Assembly (NCBI GenBank): GCA_964548275.1
Contig: CAZJQI010000047.1
Location: 1 to 33,628 of the forward strand
Direction: 5' to 3'
Length of the DNA stretch: 33,628 nucleotides
DNA from: JAUVUV01 sp964548275
GTDB taxonomy: Bacteria; Gemmatimonadota; Glassbacteria; GWA2-58-10
The notes under the pieces were generated by a model, which worked only from the letters and a program-made list of their open reading frames with translations, was not told the origin of the DNA and searched no databases. Made by a program: the position numbers and the translations under genes. Positions 1 through 8,353 of the stretch are shown here, one piece after another. Numbering within the stretch: position 1 is the first letter of the stretch; the number at the start of each line of letters is the position of its first letter.

Positions 1-137
1 GCATTAAAAGTCCCCTCTATCAAGAGGGGATACAGGGGTGTGTTAGACTTTCAATGTCGAATCCTCTCAGGGAGACTCACTAAACGACCCAACGGAGAAC
101 AATCATCTCTTTATCAGGATTTTTCAAAGGACTCTTA
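1..137 (-). repeat. Family A dispersed repeat, copy 1 (truncated by window edge)
   Basis: The reverse complement of this stretch matches 20185-20312 almost base for base over about 130 bases. Shared landmarks are TCCTGATAAAGAGA, GATTGTTCTCC, TCTCCCTGAGAG and the CCCCTCT...AGAGGGG hairpin followed by the ACACACCCC/GGGGTGTGT edge at 35-43. It lies just downstream of the murE stop codon. No coding function is seen. The left half of the element lies outside the window. Confidence 0.85.
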
Positions 138-155
138 AGATAATCCGGAGCTTGA

Positions 156-1634
156 TCAGCCGTAGCCTAGCTCTTTCAAAGCCTCGCGTGCCACCTCCCG
201 GTCGTCGAAATGGATCCTGCGTGTGGGGAGAATCTGATAATCCTCGTGGCCTTTGCCTGCAATCAGCAGCGTGTCTCCCTTTTTCATGAGTTCGAGCGTT
301 TTTATGATTGCACTTTTGCGGTCCTGCTCGACAATATAGTCTTTATTTTTACTGGCGCCGGCCTTTCGCACGCCGTCAATGATATCCTGGATGATTGCCG
401 AAGGGTCCTCGGAGCGGGGGTTATCAGAAGTAATCACCGTGAAATCGGCCAGGCGTATCGAGATCTCTCCCATTGCCGGCCTTTTCGCCTTGTAGCGGTC
501 ACCCCCGCAGCCGAACAGGCTGACCAGCCGTCCCGGGGTATGTTCGCGTGCGGCCTTGAGCGCTTTTTCCAGGGCATCGGGCGTGTGCGCGTAGTCCACG
601 ATAACCCGGAAAGGCTGGCCTGCATCCACAGGCTCCATTCTTCCCGGCACCGGCTGGATAGCTGTTAAGGCCTGCTCGATATGCGGCGTGGATATTCCGA
701 GTGCATAGGCTATCCCTGCGGCTGCGGCCACGTTTTCCGCATTGAACCCGCCTATCAGCGAGACTTTTCCGCTGACAGTCCTGCCGAAAATACGTAATCG
801 AATCTCGCAGCCATGGGTAACCGGTTTCCAGGAGAGGATGCGGATGTCGCTGTTCTTCTTGCGGCCGAAAGTGATTTTCGGCCCCTTCACCATCGAGACC
901 AGCTTTTTGCCGAAAGGGTCGTCCCAGCCGAGCACTGCCCGCCCCTGGTTGCCGAGCTCACTGAAAAGTAAGCTCTTGGCCTTGAAATAGTGCTCCATGT
1001 CCGGGTGATAATCGAGGTGCTCCGGGGTGAGATTGATAAAGGCCGCCACTTCGAACCGGGTGCCGAGAGTGCGTTTCTGGTCCAGACCGTGCGAGCTGAC
1101 CTCCATTACCCCGGCACGGCAGCCGTTTTCGTGCATGCGCGCAAGCAGGCGCTGTATCTCATCAGCCTGGGCTGTGGTCAGGGTGCTGGGCTGAACCTCG
1201 TCCTGGCCAAGTATGTTCTGGATCGTGCCGAGCAGACCGCAGTTTATCCCCTCGCTTGCCAGCATCGACCGCACCAGAAAAGCCACTGTTGTCTTGCCGT
1301 TGGTTCCGGTAATGCCGACAAGGGGAAACTTTTCTGAGGGGTGGTCGTAGAACTCACAGGCGGCAAGCGCGAGGGCCTCTCTGGTATCCTCCACGAGGAA
1401 CTGGTCCAGCGGACAATTTTCAACAAGCCGCGAGACAACCGCACCCACGACCCCTTTTTTCCTGACATCCTTCAGGTATTCGTGTCCGTCGGTAACCGAG
1501 CCATCGATTGCGAAAAACAGTTCGCCGGGCCTGATAGTCCGGCTGTCCACTGATATTCCCGCCACCTCTACCCGCCTTACCGCTCCCTTTGCACTCCTTG
1601 CGCCGATAGCTCCGAGAAGCGTGGTAAGTCTCAA
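156..1634 (-). CDS. murE: UDP-N-acetylmuramoyl-tripeptide synthetase MurE, meso-DAP-adding
   Basis: This cytoplasmic Mur ligase adds the third residue of the peptidoglycan stem peptide to UDP-MurNAc-L-Ala-D-Glu, using ATP. The 492-residue length is normal for the family. The ATP-binding loop GITGTNGKTT is at about 108-117, the lysine of the usual carbamylated-lysine region is near 220 (YFKAKSLLF), and DNPRSEDP is at 404-411. In characterised MurE proteins DNPR specifies meso-diaminopimelate rather than lysine. The start is TTG at 1634, chosen because GAGGAAT lies a proper distance upstream and no better in-frame ATG exists. The gene stands apart from the usual mur/dcw neighbours within this window. 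A 26-bp palindrome separates it from the upstream gene on the same strand, so co-transcription is uncertain. Identification is firm; DAP specificity is inferred from the motif. Confidence 0.97.
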   Translation of the reverse strand: MRLTTLLGAIGARSAKGAVRRVEVAGISVDSRTIRPGELFFAIDGSVTDGHEYLKDVRKKGVVGAVVSRLVENCPLDQFLVEDTREALALAACEFYDHPSEKFPLVGITGTNGKTTVAFLVRSMLASEGINCGLLGTIQNILGQDEVQPSTLTTAQADEIQRLLARMHENGCRAGVMEVSSHGLDQKRTLGTRFEVAAFINLTPEHLDYHPDMEHYFKAKSLLFSELGNQGRAVLGWDDPFGKKLVSMVKGPKITFGRKKNSDIRILSWKPVTHGCEIRLRIFGRTVSGKVSLIGGFNAENVAAAAGIAYALGISTPHIEQALTAIQPVPGRMEPVDAGQPFRVIVDYAHTPDALEKALKAAREHTPGRLVSLFGCGGDRYKAKRPAMGEISIRLADFTVITSDNPRSEDPSAIIQDIIDGVRKAGASKNKDYIVEQDRKSAIIKTLELMKKGDTLLIAGKGHEDYQILPTRRIHFDDREVAREALKELGYG

Positions 1635-1718
1635 TTATCTATTCCTCGTATAAAAAATGTGTGGACAGGGTCTATGTAGCAGTTGTCAGAAAACCTTTCT
1701 TTTTGAAAATTCGGACCC

Positions 1719-1744
1719 TAGGGGCGGTTCGCGAACCGCCCCTA
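1719..1744. repeat. 26-bp perfect palindrome in the murE upstream gap
   Basis: The arms TAGGGGCGGTTCG and CGAACCGCCCCTA form an uninterrupted GC-rich palindrome that would fold into a strong hairpin on either strand. It sits between two minus-strand genes. No clean T-run follows on the minus strand, so it is not a convincing intrinsic terminator. Its edges (AGGGGC/GCCCCT) match the centres of the family B repeats at 7378-7405 and 33377-33404, which suggests a REP-like mobile palindrome. Confidence 0.8.
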
Positions 1745-1792
1745 CTACAAAAAACAACCTTAATAGAAGAATCATTTTGACAATCACTATGA

Positions 1793-3058
1793 CTAGGTCT
1801 TGAGCTCCTTTTTCCTGGCAGCCGGGAAAAGAAGGTTGTTAAGAATCAAGCGGTATCCCGGAGAATTCCTGTGAAGGTCCAGGCTGGGCGGGGGGTCGCC
1901 TATCCGGTGCTCGGGGTCCTCAGGGTCGTGCCCCCCGAGAAATGTCCAAAACCCCTTGCCCGCATTGCCGTGGATATATTTCACCCAGGGCTTGCCTTTC
2001 TCGAAAGCCAGAACAGTTACTGCATCTTTAAGGGTCGCACGAATAAAGCTCGTGGACTGACCGTAAAAATCCTTGATAAAATCCGTATGATTCTGTGTAA
2101 GCAGTGTTAGCACGGGATCGTACTTGGCTGAAAACTTGAAAAGCTGGAAATAACCCAGTTTCTGTCGTTTGGGAGAGTTATTCACCTGGTGCCCGTCGAT
2201 CCGGGAGAAAGAGTTGACCGCTGGGTTCAGTTCGACTGTGAAATTTTCGAAAGCCAGAGTCTTGCTGAAATCGAGCTTTTTCTGGGCCCCGGCGCTGACC
2301 CCGTCCCCGTCCACCTGTTTTGACACGATATCGACATCCTCTGCCGCTAAAGCAATGTCCAGGGTCTCGGCTGCCAGGCACATCGCGAAAAGGAACCCGC
2401 CCTGGTGCACGTACTCGGCAATTCGGCGGGCTACGGCATGTTTTAGCTTCCAGACCTTGTCGTAACCGAAACGGGCCGCCATTGCCTCGTTGCGCTGCAC
2501 TTCCTCGCGGAACCAGTCCCGCCCGGCATAGCCGATATAGAACTTGCTGTACTGTCCGGTGAAATCCTCGTGGTGAAGGTGCAGCCAGTCGTACTGGTTC
2601 AGTTTGCCTTTCAGCACTTCCTCGTCCCACACGGTTTGGTAATCTACCTCTGCGTATACTAGGGCCAAGGTAACCGCGTCATCCCAGGGAGACTTGTTAG
2701 GGGGGGTGTATATCGCCACCCTGGGCGCTTTTTCCAGCAGGACCACTTCCATGTTCTCCTGCTCGATCTGGCCGTGGATGGCAATCACCTGGTCCGGGCC
2801 GACAGGCTCGCAACTGACCCCCATCAGGCGGGCCTGACGCAAGAAAGCCTCGTTTTCCGCAAAAAGGAACGAACCACCTCTGTAGTTAAGCAGCCATTCC
2901 ACGTTGACCCCGGCTTTGAGAACCTTGTATGCGAGGCCGTAGGCTTTGAGGTGATCGCTCTGAGTCTGATCCATGGGCACAAGAAGCTCGGCCGAGAGAC
3001 TGTGGCAAAATAGATAGAGAATAGCGGCCGAAATCAGCCCAATCTTTTGCATTCCCAT
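1793..3058 (-). CDS. Secreted protein with GATase1-like stretch (family often labelled 'asparagine synthetase B')
   Basis: This 421-residue protein begins with a hydrophobic signal-like segment (IGLISAAILYLFCHSLSA), so it is probably exported. Recognisable family landmarks are VPMDQTQSDHLKAYG near the N terminus, VEWLLNYRGGSF, GGFLFAMCLAAET in the middle, and a C-terminal FLGGHDPEDPEHR...SPGYRLILNNLLFPAA block. From memory, this pattern belongs to a Bacteroidetes-type family that databases often call 'asparagine synthetase B'. The AsnB N-terminal cysteine and ATP-pyrophosphatase motif are absent, so that name looks wrong. GGFLFAMC resembles the nucleophile strand and elbow of class I glutamine-amidotransferase-like folds; this is inference. 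Two starts are possible: ATG at 3058 (GGAG 9 bases away) or ATG at 3052 (AAGGA 6 bases away). Substrate unknown. Confidence 0.85.
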   Translation of the reverse strand: MGMQKIGLISAAILYLFCHSLSAELLVPMDQTQSDHLKAYGLAYKVLKAGVNVEWLLNYRGGSFLFAENEAFLRQARLMGVSCEPVGPDQVIAIHGQIEQENMEVVLLEKAPRVAIYTPPNKSPWDDAVTLALVYAEVDYQTVWDEEVLKGKLNQYDWLHLHHEDFTGQYSKFYIGYAGRDWFREEVQRNEAMAARFGYDKVWKLKHAVARRIAEYVHQGGFLFAMCLAAETLDIALAAEDVDIVSKQVDGDGVSAGAQKKLDFSKTLAFENFTVELNPAVNSFSRIDGHQVNNSPKRQKLGYFQLFKFSAKYDPVLTLLTQNHTDFIKDFYGQSTSFIRATLKDAVTVLAFEKGKPWVKYIHGNAGKGFWTFLGGHDPEDPEHRIGDPPPSLDLHRNSPGYRLILNNLLFPAARKKELKT

Positions 3059-3099
3059 TCCTTTAGTCTCCAGCTTGATGTATCATCGATCAATGAACA

Positions 3100-3692
3100 G
3101 GCATGTGTAGTAAGTACTATCCGGTTAACTAACAGGCAGAAAGAAAAAGATTATTTTTTATATTACTTTTATATTAAAATATACACTCTAACCTGTTGCA
3201 AAAAAGATAATTAGCTGTATTTTTGTAAAGATAATTTTACACTTCTTTTGGTGGCAAAAGAAGCAAAACCATTTCTTTTATAACTAAAAGAAACAAAAGT
3301 TAATCCTGGCACCCGGGAGCTTTTACCCCGCTCCGCCGAGGTCGCCTGATTCGGCTTGAGCCAAGCAAGCCGAATCAATGGCATGCCCACCGGTCTCACC
3401 TCCGCTCTGCCTGGGATGGAAATTACTTGTCTTCTACACGCTCCTCTATAAAAGCTCTCAGGTTACAGGACTGCTCAAAGCCCGCTTTTTCTCAGACGAA
3501 AATATACATTACAATATATTGCAGAAAGGATAGTTAGTTGTATTTTCATTGTTGGTTGTGGCCAACCAAGGCCATGTAGACTTTGTAACCAAAAGCTTTT
3601 TCGAGAGTGCAAATTCGACTAGCAATACGGCTTTTGTATCCTTTGTTGTTTTCCAGGTAAAAAGGCGCTCCTGCCTAGCTTGCCTATAAATT
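3100..3692. repeat. Gene-free stretch made of family C repeat modules
   Basis: No credible gene lies here. Most of the stretch is repeat. The modules at about 3110-3450 and 3575-3690 match, in reverse complement, modules at about 17925-18255. Shared blocks include CTAACAGGCAGAAAGAAAAAG, ACTTCTTTTGGTGGCAAAAG, GGCATGCCCACCGGTCT and TTCCAGGTAAAAAGGCGCTC. An internal hairpin has arms GATTCGGCTTG at 3348-3358 and CAAGCCGAATC at 3366-3376. The order of modules differs between copies, so this looks like a composite of small elements rather than one insertion. The short reading frames inside it (for example 3211-3399 and 3509-3709) are repeat sequence. Confidence 0.8.
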
Positions 3693-5519
3693 CTAATTTT
3701 CCAGGGCACGTAAAAGCCGCCTGGCCTGGGGGGTGGCCACGCCAGGAGAATATTCGTAAACTACGCGCTCAAAATGCCTGCGCGCGCTGTCCCTGTCTCC
3801 CACGGACTCGAGCAGCACCAATCCCATCCGCAGTTCGGCCAGAGGGGCCATGTGATTTTCCGGGCAACTCTTTGCGATTTCATCATAGACGCCGAGAGCA
3901 AGTGAAAATTCCCCGGCTCGCTCGTACATGCTTCCCATCTGGTAGTAAATTTGCACCCTGTATACAGAATCGGCAACTTCGCGCAAAGTTTTGGCAAATG
4001 CCTGGGCCGCATCCTGGATTTTTCCACAGCGGGCTTTGAAAAGCGCCTCCCCAACCTCTTTGCTGATACCCGCATCCTCGCTTCTATCGCTCTGGATCAG
4101 GTAGACAAGCTCCAGAACATCATTGGCCTCCGGTTCGCCCAGTCGAAGCCCGGCGAAAGATTTGTATAATAAAGCCGCGCTGTCAGGCTGCCCACTGTAA
4201 AATAGAATATCTGCGAGAAGTTTCAGTATACCGCTTTTCTGTTCCCCATCAGGAGTCTGAGCGAGAAGTTCCTCGCAGAGTTTCGCCGCTTCTTGCAACC
4301 GTTCCATCCGGATAAAACTCTCCACAATTTTTCCCTTTGCATCGAACAATAACTTCCCTCTGGCCTGATCGATCTTTTCCACTTCCCTGAACCAGCGCAA
4401 TGCCTCATCCGGCCTGTGGAGACGATCCAGGTAAAGGTCCCCGAGACGCTTCATCGCCTCCGCGCGAATACCCACAGGCAATTTATCCGAGGAAACAAGC
4501 TGGAGCAAAGAGCTTTCAACCTGCTCGTATTTCTCCATCCTGAGCAAGACATGGCTTTTGCTCAGAAAAACGAGCCCCTTATCCATCAGCTTCAGGGAGT
4601 CCGCCAGGTTGAACGCCGCCAGAGCCGTCTCGAACAGTTTGATCTTGAGACAGCGGCCGATAAAAACCGTTAACTGGCGGTAGGCCTCTTTTTTTTCAAC
4701 TTCTCCGAGCAGTTCGCCCAATCTCGAGAATGCTTTCTCGCTGCGGTCTGCCGAGAGGTTCAGATCGACCAGCAGTTTAAGCAGGCTCACCCGAAAGGGA
4801 CCATCCGAGTTTTCCAAAGCTTTCCCCAGCCTTTTAAAGACAAGCTCGGTACCGGATTTGCCGCTGTTCATAATCCTGTACGCCTCGCGCTGGGCAAGCG
4901 TAACCTCTCCGGGCCTGGTCTTGAGAAAAACAACCAGTTCCTCAAGAGCTTGCTCATAGTGATCGAGATCGATCAGTACCTGAGCCATTTCGCGGCTGAA
5001 AATTTCTTCCCTGCCAAGTTCAATTCTCCCTTTCCGATACACATCCAGGGCATCTTCGAACATCCCGTATTGCCTGAGCTGGCTGCCTGTAAACATGCAG
5101 GCTACTTCCCTTTCGGTTGCGCGCCCCAGGAAACCTAAAACGGCGGCCCGGATGCTGTCCCGGAATCCCATCCCGTCCAAGGCCGCGAGGTATGAGGTTA
5201 AAACCTGCCTGTTGTCCGGATTCTTCGCAAACATCTCCCGGGTAACCTCAAGCATCTCCTCCTTTTTGCCGGATTTGGCGTACAGCCTGGAAAGAAGGGT
5301 TAGAACTCTCGGATCCTCGCGATGGGGGCTCAGGAGCAGGATTGCCTCCTCGATCTGTCCGTTGCGTTCGAATGCCCGGGCAATGTTGCGCAGGTTCACA
5401 TACATCTGGTTGTCGAGCTGAGAAGCGCAGTAGAGCCAGGGCAAGTTAATACCTGCTAAAACTGGGAGAATGCTTAGCAGCAGGACACCGACAATCTTTT
5501 TTACATATTTACTAATCAT
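3693..5519 (-). CDS. Exported or membrane-anchored TPR-repeat protein
   Basis: This 608-residue protein has a hydrophobic segment near residues 9-30 (VGVLLLSILPVLAGINLPWL), consistent with a signal peptide or membrane anchor. The rest is almost entirely helical repeats of tetratricopeptide type. Clear repeat-like units are NIARAFERNGQIEEAILLL, LLSRLYAKSGKKEEMLEV, MFEDALDVYRKGR, RLGDLYLDRLHRPDEALRWF and QMGSMYERAGEFSLALGVYDEIAKSCPEN near the C terminus. The last two resemble the repeats of outer-membrane assembly lipoproteins (YfiO/BamD-like) and cell-division coordinator CpoB, but no lipobox is obvious. It follows the rhodanese-MauE gene after about 100 bases on the same strand. No strong ribosome site precedes the ATG. 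TPR scaffolds bind proteins; the partner is unknown. Confidence 0.9.
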   Translation of the reverse strand: MISKYVKKIVGVLLLSILPVLAGINLPWLYCASQLDNQMYVNLRNIARAFERNGQIEEAILLLSPHREDPRVLTLLSRLYAKSGKKEEMLEVTREMFAKNPDNRQVLTSYLAALDGMGFRDSIRAAVLGFLGRATEREVACMFTGSQLRQYGMFEDALDVYRKGRIELGREEIFSREMAQVLIDLDHYEQALEELVVFLKTRPGEVTLAQREAYRIMNSGKSGTELVFKRLGKALENSDGPFRVSLLKLLVDLNLSADRSEKAFSRLGELLGEVEKKEAYRQLTVFIGRCLKIKLFETALAAFNLADSLKLMDKGLVFLSKSHVLLRMEKYEQVESSLLQLVSSDKLPVGIRAEAMKRLGDLYLDRLHRPDEALRWFREVEKIDQARGKLLFDAKGKIVESFIRMERLQEAAKLCEELLAQTPDGEQKSGILKLLADILFYSGQPDSAALLYKSFAGLRLGEPEANDVLELVYLIQSDRSEDAGISKEVGEALFKARCGKIQDAAQAFAKTLREVADSVYRVQIYYQMGSMYERAGEFSLALGVYDEIAKSCPENHMAPLAELRMGLVLLESVGDRDSARRHFERVVYEYSPGVATPQARRLLRALEN

Positions 5520-5618
5520 TGATTAAACGATTTGCACAAGATCATTCAAGATCGGAGATTATGTCTAATATTTTTCTAAAGTTTTCTTACTTTCGAAACG
5601 CCCAAAAGTGCCCTCGTG

Positions 5619-6656
5619 TTATTCTTTTAGAATACCCGGAATTATCAGCATAAACAGCCCGATATCGCGCATCAATACTTTCCAGGGCGGCATGTGAGCG
5701 CTGCCGAAACAGCCGCAGTCGAAATCCAGCCCGCGGATCATATTGAACCCGATAGCCAGAATAAAAACCCCGGTAAGGCCGAGCAGGACGGCCGAGGATG
5801 CAGGCCGGAGGCAGCCGCTAAGCAGAAGTAACCCGCAAAAAAGTTCAACCCAGGGCATGATAACAGCCACAGGACTAACAAGGATCACAGGCAGAATATG
5901 GTAGTTCTCGATGATCCAGGCGAACTGCGCAGGAGAGGCTATTTTGTGAAGCGAGGCGAAAGCGAAAATAAATCCCACCAGTTTCGCCGCCAGAACAACA
6001 GAACTGGAGTCGAGATTGTTTCTCCTGACCAGCAGCAGCACAAACAAACCGTAACCGAGAATTAACAGATCGCCAGCCAGCCAGACCCAGCCTGGAATGT
6101 AGCGTGAAAAATCAACCACCTGTTTTACAGTCAGTTCCCTGCCAGCGAAGGACTTTCCGGTTCCGGGGCCTTTAACTACAGGCAATCCCTCCTGGCGCCA
6201 CTGGTCATATCCCCCTTTGTAAATGTAGAGCCTTTTGAATCCGACTTCTTGCAGGGACTGCGCCAGGAAACGGCTATCCTCGCAGTCCTCTCCGCTGCAG
6301 TAAAGCATAACCGGAGTATCGGGAGCAAGTTGTTGCAAAACACGCGGCAGGTATTGCTCCAGTTCATAGACAAAGCAGTTAATCGCGCCGGGCAGATGGC
6401 CCTGGTCGTATTGCTCTGGAGGCCGGGCATCCAGCACAGGGCCGGTTTTGCTTTCAATAAAGCTCCGGGCCGCCGCCAGACCGATCATGTGGATTCCTGC
6501 CTCCTCAGGTAAAACCTCGGCAATTGCCTGACTTTCCGCAATAACAGCGGTCTTAATAAGAGGAATTCCGCCCAGTGTATTGAATGCGACAGCAGCCAAT
6601 GCTGATACTGCAATTAAAGCCGCGGATTTAACTATTATTTGTTTACCCTTTATCAT
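5619..6656 (-). CDS. Rhodanese-like domain fused to MauE/DoxX-type membrane domain
   Basis: This 345-residue protein has an N-terminal membrane segment (about 10-28), an outward-facing rhodanese domain (about 55-165) and a C-terminal four-helix membrane domain (about 190-343). The rhodanese part shows LDARPPEQYDQGHLPGA and the active-site loop YCSGEDCEDS, with the catalytic cysteine at about 120, so the persulfide-forming residue is present. The membrane part ends with a DFDCGCFGS motif (Cys 314 and 316), typical of MauE/methylamine-utilisation-type membrane proteins that handle thiol-disulfide chemistry. The combination suggests periplasmic sulfur or redox relay, with the rhodanese cysteine and the CxC motif on connected modules. 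Function is inferred from domains only. The start is ATG at 6656 with a short AGG four bases upstream. About 185 bases without a gene separate it from the next gene upstream. Confidence 0.9.
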   Translation of the reverse strand: MIKGKQIIVKSAALIAVSALAAVAFNTLGGIPLIKTAVIAESQAIAEVLPEEAGIHMIGLAAARSFIESKTGPVLDARPPEQYDQGHLPGAINCFVYELEQYLPRVLQQLAPDTPVMLYCSGEDCEDSRFLAQSLQEVGFKRLYIYKGGYDQWRQEGLPVVKGPGTGKSFAGRELTVKQVVDFSRYIPGWVWLAGDLLILGYGLFVLLLVRRNNLDSSSVVLAAKLVGFIFAFASLHKIASPAQFAWIIENYHILPVILVSPVAVIMPWVELFCGLLLLSGCLRPASSAVLLGLTGVFILAIGFNMIRGLDFDCGCFGSAHMPPWKVLMRDIGLFMLIIPGILKE

Positions 6657-6840
6657 CTTGCCTGCTCATAATACTTTTGCTGTTTTCAGACTCATGAGAA
6701 ATTAGCAAGCGCTGGAGGAATATTCAAGGAAAGATAACCAGAAATAGAAAAGCCCGGTTTGCTTTTCACCTGCAGGGACCGAGCTTACTTGAAATATGCC
6801 ACTGGAATGATTTTTATGCAACTATTTTAATAACACCATG

Positions 6841-7302
6841 TTACGAGTTTTCTCCCGGTGCAGAGCCGCCTCTCCTGCCTCTTCTCGGGTTCTGCTTCTC
6901 CCACAGTTCGAGTTTGGCTTTCTGCTCCCCGTTAAGAAGGTTCTCGAATTTCTCGCGGAAATTCTTAAAGCTCTCAACCATCTTGGCCCGGGCTTCCTCG
7001 CGGCTGAGCTTGCCCTTGCGGGCGTCGCCCATAATCTTTCTCATCAGCTTGCGCCGGTCATCGAACAGCTTGCGCGCTTCCTTTTTCTGCTGTTCATCCA
7101 GTCCTAGGAACTCGCACATTTTATTAAAGCGTTCTTCAGCCTGTTTCTGGAAATCGCGTCCGCGCTGGGCAAGCAAGCCCCTGTCATTCCGGATTAAACG
7201 TTCCGCGGGTTGGGCTCTCAGGCTTGTCACGCTGAGAACTAAAACTGATACCAGGTAAATTACAAGCAGAGATCCAAAAGCAAGATTAATTCTACGAATC
7301 AT
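6841..7302 (-). CDS. Small periplasmic Spy/CpxP-like (LTXXQ/heavy-metal-sensor type) protein
   Basis: This 153-residue protein has a clear N-terminal signal or anchor segment (about 8-30, ending LRAQPA) and a highly charged helical body. The motif LLNGEQKAKLELW at about 122-134 matches the LTXXQ-type pattern of Spy/CpxP and CnrX-like periplasmic proteins, which act as chaperones or stress sensors of two-component and ECF sigma systems. The tail is arginine- and glycine-rich (RRGRRGG). The start is ATG at 7302, because AAGGAGGTGAAA gives an ideal ribosome site there; the in-frame GTG at 7308 lies inside that site. It is the last gene after the sigma/anti-sigma pair and shares its general design with the gene at 7516-8304. 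Specific ligand unknown. Confidence 0.8.
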   Translation of the reverse strand: MIRRINLAFGSLLVIYLVSVLVLSVTSLRAQPAERLIRNDRGLLAQRGRDFQKQAEERFNKMCEFLGLDEQQKKEARKLFDDRRKLMRKIMGDARKGKLSREEARAKMVESFKNFREKFENLLNGEQKAKLELWEKQNPRRGRRGGSAPGENS

Positions 7303-7323
7303 TTTCACCTCCTTTCCGTGTTA

Positions 7324-7464
7324 GTCGTCATGAGCCGCTGGCTCTCAACCGGAAACAATGAAAATGTTTTATTTTCTGTAGGGGCGCGCGGCCGTGCGCC
7401 CCTACGTGTGCTTTTTACCGAAACCATGGAATAACGCACCTTTGGTCCATTATTTTCGGAGCAG
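7324..7464. repeat. Family B dispersed repeat, copy 1
   Basis: This 141-bp unit is about 85-90% identical by eye to the reverse complement of 33318-33456. Shared blocks include ACCGAAACCATGGAATAACG, CCATTATTTTCGGAGCAG and the near-palindromic core at 7378-7405 (GTAGGGGCGCGC...GCGCCCCTAC). It fills the gap between two genes of the LTXXQ module and could fold into a long hairpin in the transcript. No open frame of note. Confidence 0.85.
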
Positions 7465-7515
7465 AAAAAACAGATAGAGTTGATATTTCAAAGGTTTTCA
7501 ACTACCTGGTCAATT

Positions 7516-8304
7516 TTATGGCTGTTCCTCTTCGGATTCCTCATCTTCATCAATATCTTCTATATACTCCGGCAGCCCAGGCAGTTTTAACTTGAGGCGG
7601 ATATTGAGGCTATCCAGGTCTTTACGGAGTTCTTTCATATGGCGATCGAGTTTCTCTCTGTCGAATCTGAACTCAGGCTTGATCATGGGCGCCATTTTCA
7701 CCCTGGCGATCGACTCCCAGATATCTTTTTCCACGTTGTTCAAAGCGAGAAAGAGTCGGGCCCGTTGCTCAACCGTGAGAAGTCCTGCGAACTGATCCAG
7801 ATTGTCTACTCTTTGCTGCCAGACGATTTTCGCGTGGTTTTTAATCTCAGTCATCAGCCTTTTCAACTCGGCTTCAGACGGTTTTTCTTTCTTGAGCTCT
7901 TCGCGCAAGCTTTTCACCAGGTCGCGTTTCTTCTCCGCCAGTTCTCGATCCCTTTTCATCATCTGGCGCATCAGCGGGAAGAACTTGTCCACCTGATTGT
8001 CGCTAAGATCCAATTCCTCCATTATCCGCCAGACACGGAACAGGCCGATTCTTTCCTCGTGCCTGGCCCTTTTTTCAGTCCAATCTTTGCGTTCGTGCGG
8101 CTTGGGTGCCATAGCCAGGTATTCGTCGAAATGCTCCAGTCCCGGCAGAGGCACGACAATATCCTCTTCCGGCCCGGAGATCTGGACGATTCTGATCGTC
8201 TTTATTTCCGGCTTATCCGATTCTTGCGCAGCGCCCAGATAGGAGCCTGCCGCATAGAAAGTGAGCAACAGGCAGAGCAGTATCGATGTTCTTGGTGTAA
8301 ACAT
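7516..8304 (-). CDS. Periplasmic LTXXQ-motif (Spy/CpxP-like) protein of the sigma-factor locus
   Basis: This 262-residue exported protein has a signal peptide at about 6-26 (ILLCLLLTFYAAGSYLGAAQ). A long helical, charge-rich body follows, in which LDLSDNQVDKF (about 98-108) and GLLTVEQRARLFLA (about 174-187) form the paired LTXXQ-type motifs of periplasmic sensors such as Spy, CpxP and ZraP. The C terminus is strikingly acidic (EDIDEDEESEEEQP). The reading frame is open upstream to 8514, but that extension overlaps the anti-sigma gene. The start is therefore placed at ATG 8304, where AAGGAG sits 7-8 bases upstream. It lies 49 bases after the anti-sigma gene, so it is probably co-transcribed. 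It may be a regulated effector or a signal input to the membrane anti-sigma factor; this is inference. Confidence 0.82.
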   Translation of the reverse strand: MFTPRTSILLCLLLTFYAAGSYLGAAQESDKPEIKTIRIVQISGPEEDIVVPLPGLEHFDEYLAMAPKPHERKDWTEKRARHEERIGLFRVWRIMEELDLSDNQVDKFFPLMRQMMKRDRELAEKKRDLVKSLREELKKEKPSEAELKRLMTEIKNHAKIVWQQRVDNLDQFAGLLTVEQRARLFLALNNVEKDIWESIARVKMAPMIKPEFRFDREKLDRHMKELRKDLDSLNIRLKLKLPGLPEYIEDIDEDEESEEEQP

Positions 8305-8353
8305 TTTCAGCACTCCTTGTTGATTTAAGATTTTTACCATAAAAGAATTATAT

